Source of the DNA: Akebia trifoliata
Taxonomy: Eukaryota; Streptophyta; Magnoliopsida; Ranunculales; Lardizabalaceae
Direction: 5' to 3'
Assembly: GCA_017979445.1 (NCBI GenBank)
Contig: CM030714.1
Location: forward strand, 9,431,049 to 9,495,048
DNA length: 64,000 bases
In this document: positions 33,511 through 46,786 of the stretch, one piece after another
Layout of the letters: every line of letters starts with the position of its first letter
How positions within the stretch are numbered: the stretch's first letter is position 1
The notes under the pieces: model-generated
What the model saw: the letters and a program-made list of their open reading frames with translations, nothing else
The model's database searches: none
Told to the model about the DNA's origin: nothing
Position numbers and translations under genes: made by a program

Positions 33511-34085
33511 AATATGATTAAGGATAATGATAGAATTTTAATACCCTATTCTAATTAAATTTAAATACCTTAAGACAACAATGACCATTGATCAATCTTA
33601 TGCATGTCATCATTCCCATCTTCCTTAAAGTGTGTTTGGCTGATTTGGGATTTTTGTCTTTCTGAAGAGTAAGACAGATGCACAATTTGATGTTTGGCTT
33701 GCAGAAGATGGGATATGGGAGGAGAGAGAAAGATTCTCAGAGAATTGTGTTCTTCCTTTTCAGTATTACCTTTGACCTTTGAATTTTGACCCTTTTCTTG
33801 TAAGTCAAAGCCACCAATAAGGATTGTTTGAAGGTTGAAAATATGTTGGTCCACGGGGGGATAAAATGAATAGAATGTGTCCTTCCAATTTTGTAAGTGT
33901 GTGAGAGTTGGCCAACAAATAAGGATTTGACCAAACAAGTACACCATTAACCTCCAAAGTCAAGTGACAAATGTTTATTGCGACTTTAAAGTAGAAAACT
34001 TTGATCTTGCAGCCTCAAGATTAAAAATGTTTGAATCCAATGGCTCCTAATGATCAATGCGGATTTCCTTTTTGGGTTCACTAAT

Positions 34086-34523
34086 GGTCCGTTTATTACA
34101 GATTTCTACTTCTACGTTAGGATCCTGTGTCTAGGAGAAGTAGAAACTCAAAATCGGGGAAGCTGTATTCAGGAAAATCTTGTTTGTTCAAAAAAAAAAA
34201 AAAAAAGAAAACTGATGAAAAAGTAGTAGAGATAGGTCAAATTAATTTTATTGTTTAATTGATAAGTTAAGAAAGAACGAGGGGTAAAATTGTCATTTCA
34301 TCCTCATACATTCTTGGGTATTAGGTTTTAATAGTGGCTCACGCGCAAAAGCAGCCTCAACTATACTTCTTAAAAATGCAATTTTACACTTCCCGCAAAA
34401 GTTAGTGAAACAGAAATCATTACTAACAAACATGTTTCTCCACCTTTTTTTAGCTCAAAGCCAAAAAAAGTGATCATAAAAATCCATAAAAAAGTGGTCG
34501 TAAAAATCTGTAATAAACAAGCC
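34086..34523. repeat. MITE with GTTTATTACAG ends
   Basis: GGTCCGTTTATTACAG at 34086 pairs with CTGTAATAAACAAGCC at 34508-34523. CTAA flanks both sides (34081-34084, 34524-34527). TIR length and flanks fit a Harbinger- or hAT-type MITE; class uncertain. Confidence 0.6.
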
Positions 34524-34913
34524 CTAACTGCTTTGCCAAGCCTTCATAGGGTTAAGTGTGTTCAAAAGACTTCCACGTGGCACTTTTTTGGTTTGCAAGA
34601 TCGCAATTTTGCTTTTTAGCGGAGAACAGTTTGTGTTCTTTGAAATCGCTTTTCTAACTCAACATTAGAGCAATTAGGATATAGGTTTAGTTGTAAATAT
34701 TAACTATTTTGAGTCCACAGATATTTTTAAATTAACATTAATATAAATGAATTTTATTTATAATCAAATCTTAATACGATATTACGTATTATGTATTAGG
34801 TTAGCCAAGAACGGTGTCATGTAGTTCGTGCCATGCATCATAAAACATCATTAGCTTACCTCAGTCGTTAAAGCGTACACATTTCTTGTCGACCATGTGT
34901 TTAGGGTTTGTTT

Positions 34914-35215
34914 CAAATGCAATTTCATGTTGAAAAAATGAACTAACGAAGAGAATAAAATTTGCGTACAAAAACAGAAGGATTTACGTGATTCGGCAAT
35001 GTGCGTATTCCACAGATCAAATTTAAAATAAAATAAAAATATATATAATCACCGTATTAGTTTATATCAAATATAATTTCACATTAAATAAATGAAGCAA
35101 CAAAAATAAAAATTGCATACAAAAACAAAGATTTACATGATTGGACAGTGTGCCTACGTCCACGAATCAAATAAAAAAAAATCCAATCACTATATTATTT
35201 CAAGTAACCAACCCT
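34914..35215. repeat. Diverged direct repeat, two units of ~135-155 bases
   Basis: CAAATGCAATTTCATGTTGA, TTGCGTACAAAAACA, GATTTACGTGATTCGGCAAT and CACAGATCAAAT at 34914-35023 return in the same order at about 35069-35170. The GATTTACGTGATTCGGCA wording is common next to plant LTR elements, but no LTR pair is visible here. Confidence 0.5.
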
Positions 35216-35664
35216 AGATATCTTTAGCAAAAACGAGAATAGAGAAAAACGTGTTTCTCTATCCCAATTAGAAACCCTAGATGACTTTCCCAAAGAATGC
35301 ACACAAAAAATTGCCTAAAGGGCACCGCCCTCGAACCCCTGCATGGGCCGAGCCCACTCCGCTTCGAAAAAGCCTCCTTTGATACTGCTTCTTGAAGCCC
35401 AAGCCCAAAAAAGAATACATTATGTCACTATGATATTATTATACATTATTATCTTTCTTGTTAGAGCATTAAATATTGTATAATTTAGTTAAGTTACAAG
35501 TCTTCTACTGGTTACTTTATGAATTGATAGTGATTATTTCCACCCTTGAAGGAGCTTTCGTTTTCGATTACAATGGTGTTGTTGGCCTATGATTATCTCC
35601 TATTAATATCAATTGAGTTTCTTGAATGTAATCTCCCTTGAAGATTCTTATTTCCTTGGTGCAA

Positions 35665-35856
35665 AATCCTTTAGATAATACTGAAGTGACATCAAAATGT
35701 ACATCGATTGAACATTCTGATGTGGTGGTGCACACGTAACCATAAATGATTTTCAACAAGATATGAGTGAAAAGCATTTATGGTTATGTGTGCACCACTA
35801 CATCCGAATGTGAGAATTGATGTACATTTCAATGTTATTCTAGCATGACTCAATCC
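35665..35856. repeat. Small hairpin MITE, family B copy 1
   Basis: A near-complete palindrome. Left GAAGTGACATCAAAATGTAC, GATGTGGTGGTGCACACGTA and ACCATAAATGATTTTC are mirrored by GAAAAGCATTTATGGTTA, TGTGTGCACCACTACATC and GTACATTTCAATGTTATTC. The loop is near 35750. Confidence 0.75.
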
Positions 35857-37141
35857 TTCGTGTCATATGTAAGCATTTCCAACAATGTTCTTTAAAAGAG
35901 CAACTTTTATAATATTTATAATATAAAAAAAGTAATAAAAGTTATTTTAGCTACTTCTTTCTTTATTCTTAATATTTAATATTATTTTATTTTACAAATA
36001 AATATTTGTTAAAATCTACTTAAATTCTATTAAGAGTCGTGAGCTCATATCTTGGCCTCCAAAAACATGATCCGATGTCATAATCTTATAGATAATGAAA
36101 TTCTAAGCATTTTGAGAAAAAAAATTAAAAACAAATAATTTTTCACCGTTAAATTTTAATTTTAAATTTTGGGAGTTCGGTAGCCGTCCATTTTCAACAT
36201 CTTGGATCAAGCTCAAAATATTATTATTATTACTATTATTATTGTTTTGGATATGAGTTTTTCCATGAAATCTATAAGAATGTTATGCTGGATTGCCAAT
36301 ATAAGAAATCATATGGGCCCAACGGCCCTTGGTAAGATTTAAAATCTTACTATGTTAGATAGGGAAGTGTTTTTCATTTTTTTTTCATATTAAAATAATT
36401 AGTCTTGGAACTCTCTACATGTAAAAACTGGAAGTCCCCTTTAACATTTACTTTTGAAGAATCTCTTAGAGACGATTTTTGCACGTTTTACTTTTTAAAG
36501 TAAAGAGTCAACAAATTTTAAAGAGTCTGATGGAGATGTTCTAAGATCGTTAGAGTTGGATTCCATCATTTTTTTCTAATTTTGAATTTTATACCCATTG
36601 TACTAAAATTCTATGGCTAGTAATGAGGCTAAGGAATTTGGGCCCATAAATGAAAGGAGATAATAAAATTAATGCATTAGTGGGCTGAAATAGTGCCATG
36701 TAGCATGTTTTTATCATTCCTCCTCTTATTTGCCGACATCTTGACCTTTAAACTTAAGACTCATAAAGAGAACAAATTTTGTGACCTTGTACACATTAAG
36801 AGCTGGTTAGCTAATTGTCCCTTCTCAACATTTAGTACACCTTATCATTAATGTTTGGTGGAACAACACACTAAATAGTCGCTAAGTAATGAAATTGAAT
36901 ATATCATTTGGGGTGTAGATAACAATGGCAGTTTTCAATAAATGTACTCCTCTGACCTCTCCCTAGAAGATTAGGGATTTAAGTTTCCTCGCATGTGAAA
37001 AATTAGTTGGTAAAGTTCAAGGGTGATGATCTCATCATAAAAAGGCTTTTCAATATTTTTTTATAAATATTTTTCATATTTTCCTTTTGGATTTTAGAAT
37101 CACTTATTCTTTTAGAGTTGTGATTTCCTGACTCACCCCCT
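35857..37141. other. Gene-free AT-rich stretch
   Basis: No gene, long repeat or structured element recognised. A short trinucleotide run (ATT/ATTATT) lies near 36219-36245. Confidence 0.5.
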
Positions 37142-37316
37142 ATGACATACTCCTCCTCTACTTTCCCGATGTGGCATGTGAGAGAATCGTAGATTTTCTT
37201 TCCTTGGGATGCACAAGTGTACATCCTCATAAACATGTACAATTATGTATCTCAAGGAATGAAATCCATGGTACTGTCACATTCTACGTCAGAAAAGTAA
37301 AAGAGGAGTATGTTAG
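37142..37316. repeat. Small hairpin MITE, related type
   Basis: GACATACTCCTCCTCTACTT at the left pairs with AAGTAAAAGAGGAGTATGTT at the right. Inner arms GTAGATTTTCTTTCCTTGGG and CTCAAGGAATGAAATCCATG also pair. It has no coding content; the open frame over it (37171-37359) is a shadow. Confidence 0.6.
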
Positions 37317-37544
37317 AAAATCATTATTCATTTTTTTTTATAAGAATGGTTTGCACTGAGGGTGTCAATGGTTAGGTTCCTTATGTAAAACCGGTAGATT
37401 TTATTAGTTCCAATTTTCAAAATAGTGAATAAAAAATGGAGTCATAAAAAGAATTCTTCTTAAAAATTTTTGTTTTCTTGAATCCTGTCAATTTTTATTA
37501 GCTCTATTTCTCAATTAGTTTGTTTTTTTGCAACTTGATTCTTA

Positions 37545-37711
37545 GAGTCGTGCTGGAGTAATACTGTGGGGGACATCGGCTGATGTGGATGTGTGATAGA
37601 ACCATAGATGCTTTGATTGAGATACAAGTGAGATCTCGATGAAAGCATCTATGGTTCTATCACACATCCACATCAGCCGATATCCCCCACAATGTTACTT
37701 CAGCATTATTC
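37545..37711. repeat. Small hairpin MITE, family B copy 2
   Basis: Long arms: GGGGGACATCGGCTGATGTG and ATGTGTGATAGAACCATAGA left, mirrored by TCTATGGTTCTATCACACAT and CACATCAGCCGATATCCCCC right. GAGTCGTGCTGGAGTAATAC pairs with TGTTACTTCAGCATTATTC at the outer ends. It could form a stem of about 75 base pairs, the most regular hairpin in the window. Confidence 0.8.
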
Positions 37712-38382
37712 TTTTATTATGTAAAAATTGGCTTAAATCTTACTCCTAAAATTTAAAAACAGGTGCAAAGTATCATCCAACTCTTGGGAGTACAAGATTG
37801 AATTATTTTCATTAATGGACCTATAACTATAAAATAGGAAATTTAAATTTGTTCAAAATAAATGAAGTACTATTTAAATTATGATTTCTAGTCTTGAAAG
37901 TAAAATAAAAACTAAAAGGTTTTAATGAAATCTAATAAAATGCATTTGATACCTTCCTATTTTCAATAAATTGTGGTATTTTCATTAATGGTGTTTTTTG
38001 GTACAGGAGCCCTTACAAGGAAAGCTGTTCTCAAAGTGTGATAAACATGTCCCGAAAATGATAAATACACCCCAACTTGCACACTATTTACATAATTTTA
38101 CTCCACTTTTAAAATTCAACATTTTGACTGTTGAAGTTGAGAATGAATTACGATTCCAATGTTTATTGTCTATGAGAATTCAATTTTGAGTTCTAGAAAA
38201 TTCCAACTCTATTATTATCAATTTACATCAAAATCGAGTGACGTAGATCCATGGCATGTAGTATGATTTTTCTATTATATAATTATTTGTTGTTTAATAG
38301 AGGTCATTTTCTGACATCGAATTTTAGAGCGAATTATTAACTCTCATTTAATAAGAAATTATAACTCTCTCTCATCATAGGC

Positions 38383-38720
38383 AGGGGCGGAGCCAAGATT
38401 TTGTTTTTGTAGTAGGGGCAAACTATAGTTTTCAAATAAGATTGAAGAACATAAAAATGAGTGGTTTTGAGGTAGAGGTTAGAAAATGGCATTTAGATCA
38501 TTTTTAATTAGTCTATAAAAAAATGACTCAAGTCAAAGAATAAACTCAACAGTGAGAGTGGGGGCAATTACCAAATATTAACTAAGTAGAAAGGTTCTAA
38601 TAAATTCAAAAACTTGAGTGGGGTGGGGGAATTTGGCAAAAGTTTTTGAGGCCAAACTCAATGTGCATAAAATTCTCAAGAGGAGAATCTAATTTTTTTT
38701 TTTTTTTTTTTTTTAAATTG
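38383..38720. mobile_element. hAT-like element end (CAGGGGCGGAGCC)
   Basis: CAGGGGCGGAGCCAAGATTTTG followed by GGGGCAAACTATAG is a typical plant hAT-like terminus. Its inverted partner, CATAGTTTGCCCCC with ATCCTGGCTCCACCCCTG, lies at 43394-43434. No transposase or matching 8-base duplication was found, so whether the two ends belong to one 5-kb element is open. A T-tract at 38692-38714 follows. Confidence 0.45.
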
Positions 38721-39339
38721 GTATATGTTTATGTCCTAGATTTAGGTTCCTTTCATATGAGAAAAACTAAATAAACTTTAAAGAGACATATTATGAAAAT
38801 AATCAAGCAAACAACCTTATAATTAGTTTTACTTTTTTTTTTTTTAACAACTTTTATCTTTCTTTTTCTTTTCTTTTTTTGAACCAATTTTTTTTTGGTA
38901 TTTAAATCTTTAGGTGATGTGTTATTACAATAGTGCGATATACTTTACATCCAATCAAAGGAGAAACAAGATTTTCAATATTTTTACATCTATACATCGA
39001 TCCTAAGAACTATTTCAAAAAATTCGATGGATCACCAACATTTTAATTTTAGGTTCCATAAGTAAACTGAGGGATTTTCCTTTTTATACTATTATTCTCA
39101 TTTATAAAATCCATCTTGCTTGTCAAATTTTTTTTTATCATCATTATATCATGGGTTTTGTGAACATGTGCCCTAAGGGCACATATTAAGATGGATTAAA
39201 TACACCTCCAAACTTAATTTCCTTTAAAGAATGCCCTCAATTTTTTTCTACCTAAAATGCTTATTTCCAAGGCGTATTTAAGGTATTTTCACACGTTGAC
39301 AAAACCCTTAGATCATAGTGTCATGCTACACGGCCTACA

Positions 39340-39610
39340 TTGGACATTGGGTTCAACACTGAATTGACTAGGTGGTGCACACATAACCATAGATTTATTG
39401 GATTGAGATACAAGTAGAAAATCAACGGTTCTCTATGCACTGTCAGGTCAGCTCAGTATTGAATCCAGTGTCCAACGTAGGAATCAAGCATTTTCTTGTC
39501 TGATAATGCATATAAAATCATTAATTTTCTAACTTGTATCTCAAGGAAATAAATCTATGGTTATTTGTGCACTATCAAATCAGTTCAGTGTTGAATCTAG
39601 TGTCGTGGGC
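39340..39610. repeat. Inverted repeat related to hairpin family B
   Basis: TTCAACACTGAATTGACTAG, GTGCACACATAACCATAGAT and GAGATACAAG at 39352-39412 are mirrored by CTTGTATCTCAAGG, ATCTATGGTTATTTGTGCAC and CAGTTCAGTGTTGAATCTAG at 39534-39602. A further partial copy of the arm (CTATGCACTGTCAGGTCAGC) lies in the loop. Confidence 0.6.
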
Positions 39611-39848
39611 AATTTAGCCCGACTCAAATCATATATGCCCTCATAGGCATATTCATAATGTCTATCTTATAAAGTCAATCTATATATTTTAATTTTTAAA
39701 TAGAAAACTCAAATCTAATTCTAGAAACTACCAATAAATAAATATTTTTAGGTGTTAAATGAATCAAGATGATGATAATTTCTTTGAAGATCAGTAGCCA
39801 ATAAAAATGTTCGATGTAACATTTAAAAGAACTGCAAGTAAAGTAATT

Positions 39849-39974
39849 GGATAATATTGAAGTAACATCGTATCTCGATAAAAATATTTATGGTTATGAC
39901 ACACATTCCCGTCAAAAATGTCTCCCATGACGTACATTTTAATGTTATTCCTGCACAACTCTAAGTAATTATCC
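39849..39974. repeat. Small hairpin MITE, family B copy 3 (degenerate)
   Basis: GGATAATATTGAAGTAACAT left and ATGTTATTCCTGCACAACTC..AATTATCC right form the outer arms. The inner arms are poorly matched. It shares AACATTGAAATGTAC-like ends with copies at 35665 and 61294. Confidence 0.5.
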
Positions 39975-39999
39975 AACTCTTTGGGTGGGGGGTACAAGA

Positions 40000-42830
40000 T
40001 TGAATTACTTTCATTTAATTGATCAAATTTTCAGGGGGCAACTTACATTTGGTAAAAATAAAGGAGACATGAAAAATATGATCCGGAAATGTGGGGTTGG
40101 GAAATAGAAAAATAGATTTATAATGAAATAACTTTCTCTTTTATTTTTTTCATTAATAGCGATTTGTACAGGTGGCCCTAGCAGAAAAGGTGCTCCACAA
40201 GCATGATAAACGTGTTCCGAAAAATAATAGATAAATTAAAAAATGTCTTTTCGTGGGTAGACCCCGGACTCAAGTACTATTTACATACTTCTCATGTGTA
40301 TTCCATCTCTTTCTCACCATTACATTTATATGTCAAAAACAAAATTAGGGTTACTATTGACACACCAACTTTTACTAATGCCACATCATCTGTGTGCAAT
40401 TCTTAAGTGATTTATATAGGAATTGGTGTGACACTAATAAAAGTTGGTGTGGCAATGCCCACTTTTTTTTTTTTCTTTCTTTCTTTAGTAGGCCAACTTT
40501 CAACTCCCCCCTCCCCCCCACCTTGCATCCAAACAGGGTCTTGATTTACTTTACAAGATATGGTGTTGTGCAAACCATGGTTTTAAATCTTGTCCAAGAC
40601 TCATATGACTAGTCCAATTTATCTCAGTATCATCCACCATCAAGACGGATTGACAAGTCATCTCAAACCTGATGTGTTTCTCAAAAGTTAGTCTATTTTG
40701 TTATTATTGAAATAAACGACTCGATCTCGTTCACAGACGAGACGTGAAAATGAGTTCTAAAACCTACAACTTAATTACTTCTCAAGTACTCCTAATGCTT
40801 ACTTATGATTGAAACACAAATAAAGAAGTAAAAAAGAGAGGGGAAAAAAAAACCTGCTTTTAAAGGCTATTTTGCCTTGCAGTGCATGAGAGTTTGTAGC
40901 TCTCAAAGTACCAAATAAAACCTCACAGTGTGGATTCTGACAAGCGTGGCTTTAGTAACTTAAATTAGAAAGAGAAGAGCTTTATTAGCAGACCAAAGAC
41001 TTCCTGAAACTACACTCAAGCGTGAAAGGTTGGTCATCAAACATAAATACATTTAAAAAACAAAGTAATTATAGAAATATGCATTTTTTTAATCTCTAAA
41101 GACAAAAGAGATTTAATTATTTAAGTTCCTTTTTTAATAGAAATATAAAATCACAAGCTATCTTCGGATGATTTTAATATTTGATGTTTTTTTAAGATGT
41201 TTTGAAACTATCATGATTAATTTTAAATATATTTCTCATGATTTGTCGTCATATTTCCTGATTTTTGATTTGTTGTTATACAAAAAAGTTAAATAATTTG
41301 GTGTACCAGTTTCGGGGAAAAGATCGTAATAGTCTTTTGGAAAATCACGTTTCAAATGACGATTTGCTAACAATGAGATTACCTTTTTATGAATTTTTTT
41401 AATGTTTCCAATGTACTTCGAACTCACATAATTTCTTATGGCTGCATGTGTTTATATTATTGGGATATACCTAACCATTGGATCAAATCCATTGAAAATC
41501 TAAATGAATGCTCGAGGCGAACCCAATTTTTATTTAAGATTAAAACACCATAACATCTATTGATCAAATCCAAATTTTATGGATGCTTGAGATATGAATC
41601 AAGCTACCTGTGGCCTCGTGACACCCATCCTTGATAGGCTAGAGTTCAGGAGCTCTCATGTCTTATGTCATCCTAAGTGCAAAGATGCTTAGGAGTCACC
41701 TGTCAATTATGGGCACAGAATTTTAATTTTATTATTCCCATGAAATAATTATTAACATAATCATCAGAGTTTCATTATATAATCATTGAAATTTAAGGAA
41801 AAACTTTGCCGTATAACTTGAGAGTTCAAATTTGAAGAATTCAAAGTTAAAATTAGGACTTATACTTACCTTCGCCTTGATTGATGCATAAAGTTAAAAT
41901 TGTCCTTCTCGGGGATTTTGAAATTTGGGACCAATCAAATTTGAAATTGATATGAATATTCTAAACGTTATCTGTAATCTTGGGAGGACCACATATTTGG
42001 ACCTCACTTGTACGATTTTTGGTCCTGAAACTAGTTTAGCACTTAGCACGTCGTAAAATAAAAAATTGCCCAAAGAAAATGACGAAAAAGGAGAAAAAGA
42101 TATATATGTATAATTACTTTTTCGTCAAACTATAAAAGCAAAAAAATAATAATTTTAAAATAAAACCATTAAAATTTAATCTTAAATTGAAGAAAATTTG
42201 TCCCCAAAACATTGATATTTTAAAACACAAAAATTTAGTGCCTAGTGAACTAAAGATAACAATCTACTATATTTGTAGTGCCCCCATTAAAATTAGGAAA
42301 ATATCCACCTCAAATGAGGTTTGAGGTAGAGCATCAAGTGAATAGCGACAATGGAAAGATATTCTTAGGGATTTCGTTAAAAAACAAATCCTTGGAAAAT
42401 CTATTTTGATCCCTAAGATATCTGTATTGATCCTTATTGTTTGTTAACCCAGAAACATGAATTAAGTTCTAAATTATGTTAATGAGACATAACTATGATT
42501 ATTATCAAATAATGTCTAATTAAGAGTTAACCTAAAATTCATATGATCTGGGATTTTGCACCCACTTTTTTACTTGTCTTTCCCACTAAACGTTATTTTC
42601 TAATAAATAGTGAAGTTACTCGCCACACCCACTTGAAAAAAGGCTAATCTTTTTATTCAGTAGGAAGCTATTGAAAGTTTATGTTACATCTCGATATGAT
42701 CTTATCAAATCCATCTGAAATGACTCAATAGGAACCTATTGATTAGAACGTTGTAGGAACATATTGGATCCTTTTAAGTATATTCAATAGGCTTCTATTG
42801 AATCTATGTTGACGAATTCTTTACTGATCT
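40000..42830. other. Gene-free AT-rich stretch
   Basis: Nothing coding is recognised on either strand. The short frames at 40203-40612 and 41236-41427 have no family motif or gene-like neighbours. Confidence 0.5.
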
Positions 42831-42831
42831 A

Positions 42832-43434
42832 GAGGGCGGACCTACGTTGGGTCAAGTGGGGGCTATAGCTCCCATTGAACTTTAAAAAAAAATAATTTGA
42901 TAGAGAGCAGACTTGGGCTTTTTGATTGACATGGTTTTGACCATTGAGGCAGTCCTCTATACTTCAGTCGGCTCAAAAGAAGCTACGACTCTCCTTTATG
43001 CTCTTCATCTTCTCTCCCACTCTCTCAACTCCAAATTCCTATCTCTCCCTCTCAAATCCTCTAATCTAGGGGCAAAGCTTGTAAGAGTTTGGTGGGGGCA
43101 ATTGCCCCCACTAGAACTTTAAGACACCCCTATATTTTCAACTAATTATATGTCCCATTTATCCCCACTCCTTCACCTCTCTCCCCGTTTGCCCTCACAC
43201 CCTCCCCTCCCTCCAATTTTTTGCACCCTTCCCCCACTCAATTTTTTGTTGATGACATTGTCTCTTGACCGAGCTTTCTCATATACTAATTGGAAATGAC
43301 CTAAATATCATTATTTTCAACTTCTAACAAAAAAACCTCTTAATTTCTTCCTAAAACCATTCATCTTCACGTTCTTCAACTATACAACTAACCATAGTTT
43401 GCCCCCAATACAAGAAAATCCTGGCTCCACCCCT
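42832..43434. mobile_element. hAT-like terminal motifs, possible 0.6-kb element
   Basis: AGGGCGGACCTACGTTGGGT with AGTGGGGGCTATAGCTCCC at 42832 and CTGGCTCCACCCCTG ending at 43434 are opposed termini. GTGGGGGCAATTGCCCCCAC near 43094 is a 20-base palindrome inside. A further inverted end, GGGTCCACCCCTGCC, is at about 45590-45602. The ends interleave with that at 38383, so nesting is not resolved. Confidence 0.4.
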
Positions 43435-43721
43435 GCTCTTATATATATTCCCATTAACTCACTCAAATTCTCTCTCTCAAAGTCTCATTCACACTTGAAA
43501 TTACCATCTCTTTATCTCAAATCTTTGCTTATCTTCTTCTCTTCACTATCTCAAACCAATCCATCGTCCCTTTTTTGGATTTGAAGCTTTCTATTTGAAC
43601 TCTATTGAAGCCTTAGACAATTGTAAGGTGATTTTTCCAATGAATTTGTATTCTTTTAGGGATTTATACATGAAACATGAAATGCACACACATAACACAT
43701 GTTGTTTGAAAAATTGCCTAA

Positions 43722-44111
43722 GGATCGTTATAAAAGTACCCCATGAATTAATAAGGGCAACCCACACCATAGCCGAATTGTTTTATCTTATATGAGTTAA
43801 AAGTTGTAGAATGAGTTGACTTTTTGTGAGGTTGATCTCTATGGTGAGGAAATCATCTTCACCAAAAATCTAAAAATTCTAACTCCATCAAATTTGATTT
43901 ACAAAAAAATGGACGATTTACAATTCTTAAATTTATTTTGATGGGAGTAGAAATTTCAAAATGGATTGATTTTTGGTGAGGATAATCTTCTCATCAAAGA
44001 GAAATCATCTAATTCCGAAAATTTTAACCTGTATAAGACGAAAAAAAAAAAAAAACAACTATGGTGTAGGTTGCCCTTATTAATTCGTGGGTTGCTTTTA
44101 TAGTTACCCAT
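43722..44111. repeat. Double-hairpin fold-back MITE, copy 5
   Basis: The family core is degenerate: the right arm of hairpin 1 is shortened. The outer arms are the third type: AAGTACCCCATGAATTAATA left, TTATTAATTCGTGGGTTGCT right. An A-tract replaces part of the right joint at about 44041. Confidence 0.75.
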
Positions 44112-46362
44112 CACTTAATATTAATTAAATGATTAGTTATATTTTTTTATTTTTTTGATGTCGTAATAAACTTTAGGTTTTTAGGGGTTGAAATCTTAAT
44201 CTAATTTTTTCTTTAAAAATATTGGTTAATGTTGTTTTGATTTGCATTTTATAAAGGGTTAGGATCCCTCGATTCCTAAGAATGGCTTGTGAAAAGAAAA
44301 CACATACTCCTAACCCTTTAAATACAAAATCCAATGGTTGAGGTTTAACGGATCTCATAAATCTTAGGAGTCAACGGATCCCAAACCTTTCATAAATTCT
44401 ATTTACTTTCCACTTTTCACTTTTGGTCTACCATTTGTTTGTCTCTTTTCAGTTTTTCTTCCATTAAGATGGTCTTTAAGCAAGTCAAAGTCCTTGCTGG
44501 TAGCTTGTCTAATTCTTATGTTGCAAATATTTTATTAGTTAGTGAAACATTTGAAATTCTTGCTATTTTTATCAAACCAAATGATGGTCTAAATTACTAT
44601 TACAACCATGAATGATGGCTCTGATATTTTATTACATATTTGTTTTAGCAAATGTGTAATCTCTTGGTTTGATTTAATCAAATATTATGGTTCCACTGCA
44701 ATGCTATTAGATGTATGCATAGATGTATAGCTGCTTAGATTATCAAAGCTTATATTTAGATTAATATAGTTTTATTTTTTATTTTGTTTTAGAAATTAAC
44801 TCTAGCGAGATTGAAAGAATATCTTAAATACAACATGTCGCCGTGGTGGTGTTTTCTTATTACATTGTCTCCACTCCACAAGTAAATTATGTTATTTATT
44901 TTCAACTTTTAATATTAATTAACATGATATCTGATATATTTATTTCATTATGTTATAAATACAATAGATCATCTATTAATTACACATACATATAAACTAA
45001 AATATTTTAGGATATATAATATACAAGGAGGTTTTATTTTGTAAGTGGACAATTTTCTTGTGTTTTTTATGGTACGGTGCCCCAATATTATTTGTAGTAT
45101 AAATTAATAAGACCTATATCATTACACATACTAGTTAATATCTAATGATATATTTATGAAATAATCGATTGTGCAATCGAATGGGAGATGAATGGATGAA
45201 TGATTGTCTGATTACATACATCGAGAAATATATTTTTAATAGTATCGACAATGAGACAATTATACAATGCTTCCAAAATATAAAAATTTGTCGACGACAA
45301 CTGTAAAAACTTCTTTATTAGAGTTGATGAATGACTTTTTTTTTTATAATATTTTTTTCGTAAATGATAAAAGTCAAATGTTGCATAGAAACGTCTATAC
45401 TAATTTTTTGTTGTATATCTTTTATGTTTTGGGGGTCTTTAATTTCTTTTTTTTTTCTATGAAATGCTCTTGAAAACAACTTTATCTTCTTTTGTTACTT
45501 ATCATTTGTATTGGCGAGTCCATGTTGGTATTGAAGAAAATTAGGATTAATCATTATTAGCATTCAACCTCTGTTGACCAAAAATACTGGGTCCACCCCT
45601 GCCCCACTGAATGGAGTTTCATTTTAATTTTTTTTTCTATCGATATTTTTTAACAACCACTAGATTAAGAGTTGGGATTTCCATGATCAATGATAATCTA
45701 TTTTGCAAGCTCTAAGAATATTGCTTCTTGTGCCATGAAACCTTAATTGAAACTTACGGTAATTCAAAACATAATCAAATAAAAACGAGAAAAATGTATA
45801 AATGAATCGAAGAAGAAGAAGGAGGATGCCGAATAGAATCGAGAGGGGATTGTGGGTGAAAGTAGTAAAATGGATAATACAAGCATTAGGTGAGTGCAAA
45901 TGGCTCATTTACTTAATAAATTACCATATTGTATCAAATAGATTGTATTTAATTAATAAAAGTATATAATTAATGAAATGGACCATATTAAATGTTCTAT
46001 TAATTATGGAATTATCATTGTTCGTCGGCAAATAGATTGGTCAACTGTTGTCCTTTTCATTACTGTCCAACCACAGTTGTTCTTAGTGGTTGCTAGGGTC
46101 CACCATTTCCTTTTGTAGGGTCAAGGGGCGTCAGTTTCATCATCACAGCCGTTAAATGAAAGTGGTTGGTTAATTATTGCTCTAAACGTGTAGCACTGGA
46201 TCATTGTTTTTTTATTATTTTCAAACCTTTATCTCAGTTAAACCAACCAAAAACGTGCAAAGGAAATTATACTCGCAGTCGCATGGGGGGCTGTGGTCCT
46301 AAGGTCCACATCTTTTAGTCTACCTGAGCTGACGGCAAATAATGCTTCTATGTATTTTGTAA
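44112..46362. other. Gene-free AT-rich stretch
   Basis: No convincing gene. Around 44240-44390 an inverted pair (GGATCCCTCGATTCCTAAGA..AACGGATC) suggests a small MITE but was not delimited. The 73-codon minus-strand frame at 45687-45908 has a hydrophobic stretch but no recognisable family. Confidence 0.4.
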
Positions 46363-46786
46363 GGTTAATTATAAGAGCACACCTCTAATTAATAAGGGTA
46401 ACCCACATCATAGTCAAATTATTTTGTCTTATATGAGTTAAAAGTTTCAGAATGAATTGATTTTTGGTAAGGATGATCTCTATGACGAGGATATTATCCT
46501 CATAAAAAAAATCAGTCCATTTCAAAACTTCAAATCCTATCGAAATAAGTTTAAGAATCGTAAATCGTCTATTTTTTTTTTTTTTTGTAAACTAATTTTG
46601 ATGGGGTTAGAAATTTTGGAATGGGCTGATTTTTGGTGAGAATAATTTTCTTATCATAGAGATCATCCTCAATGAAAATTCGCTCATTCTGAAACTTTTA
46701 ATCCATATAAGACAAAAAAAATCGATTATGATGTGGGTTGCCTTTATTAATTCGTGGGGTGCTTTTATAATTATCCATATTGTAAT
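46363..46786. repeat. Double-hairpin fold-back MITE, copy 6
   Basis: Core and third-type arms: TTAATTATAAGAGCAC and AATTAATAAGGGTAACCCAC left, GTGGGTTGCCTTTATTAATT and GGGGTGCTTTTATAATTATCC right. A T-tract lies in the spacer at about 46569-46586. Confidence 0.8.

Noticed and set aside
33570..33947. 125-codon minus-strand frame
   Set aside because: No family motif; composition like surrounding intergenic DNA; no start or splice support.
45687..45908. 73-codon minus-strand frame with a hydrophobic stretch
   Set aside because: Hydrophobicity is expected from T-rich DNA; no conserved motif or gene context.
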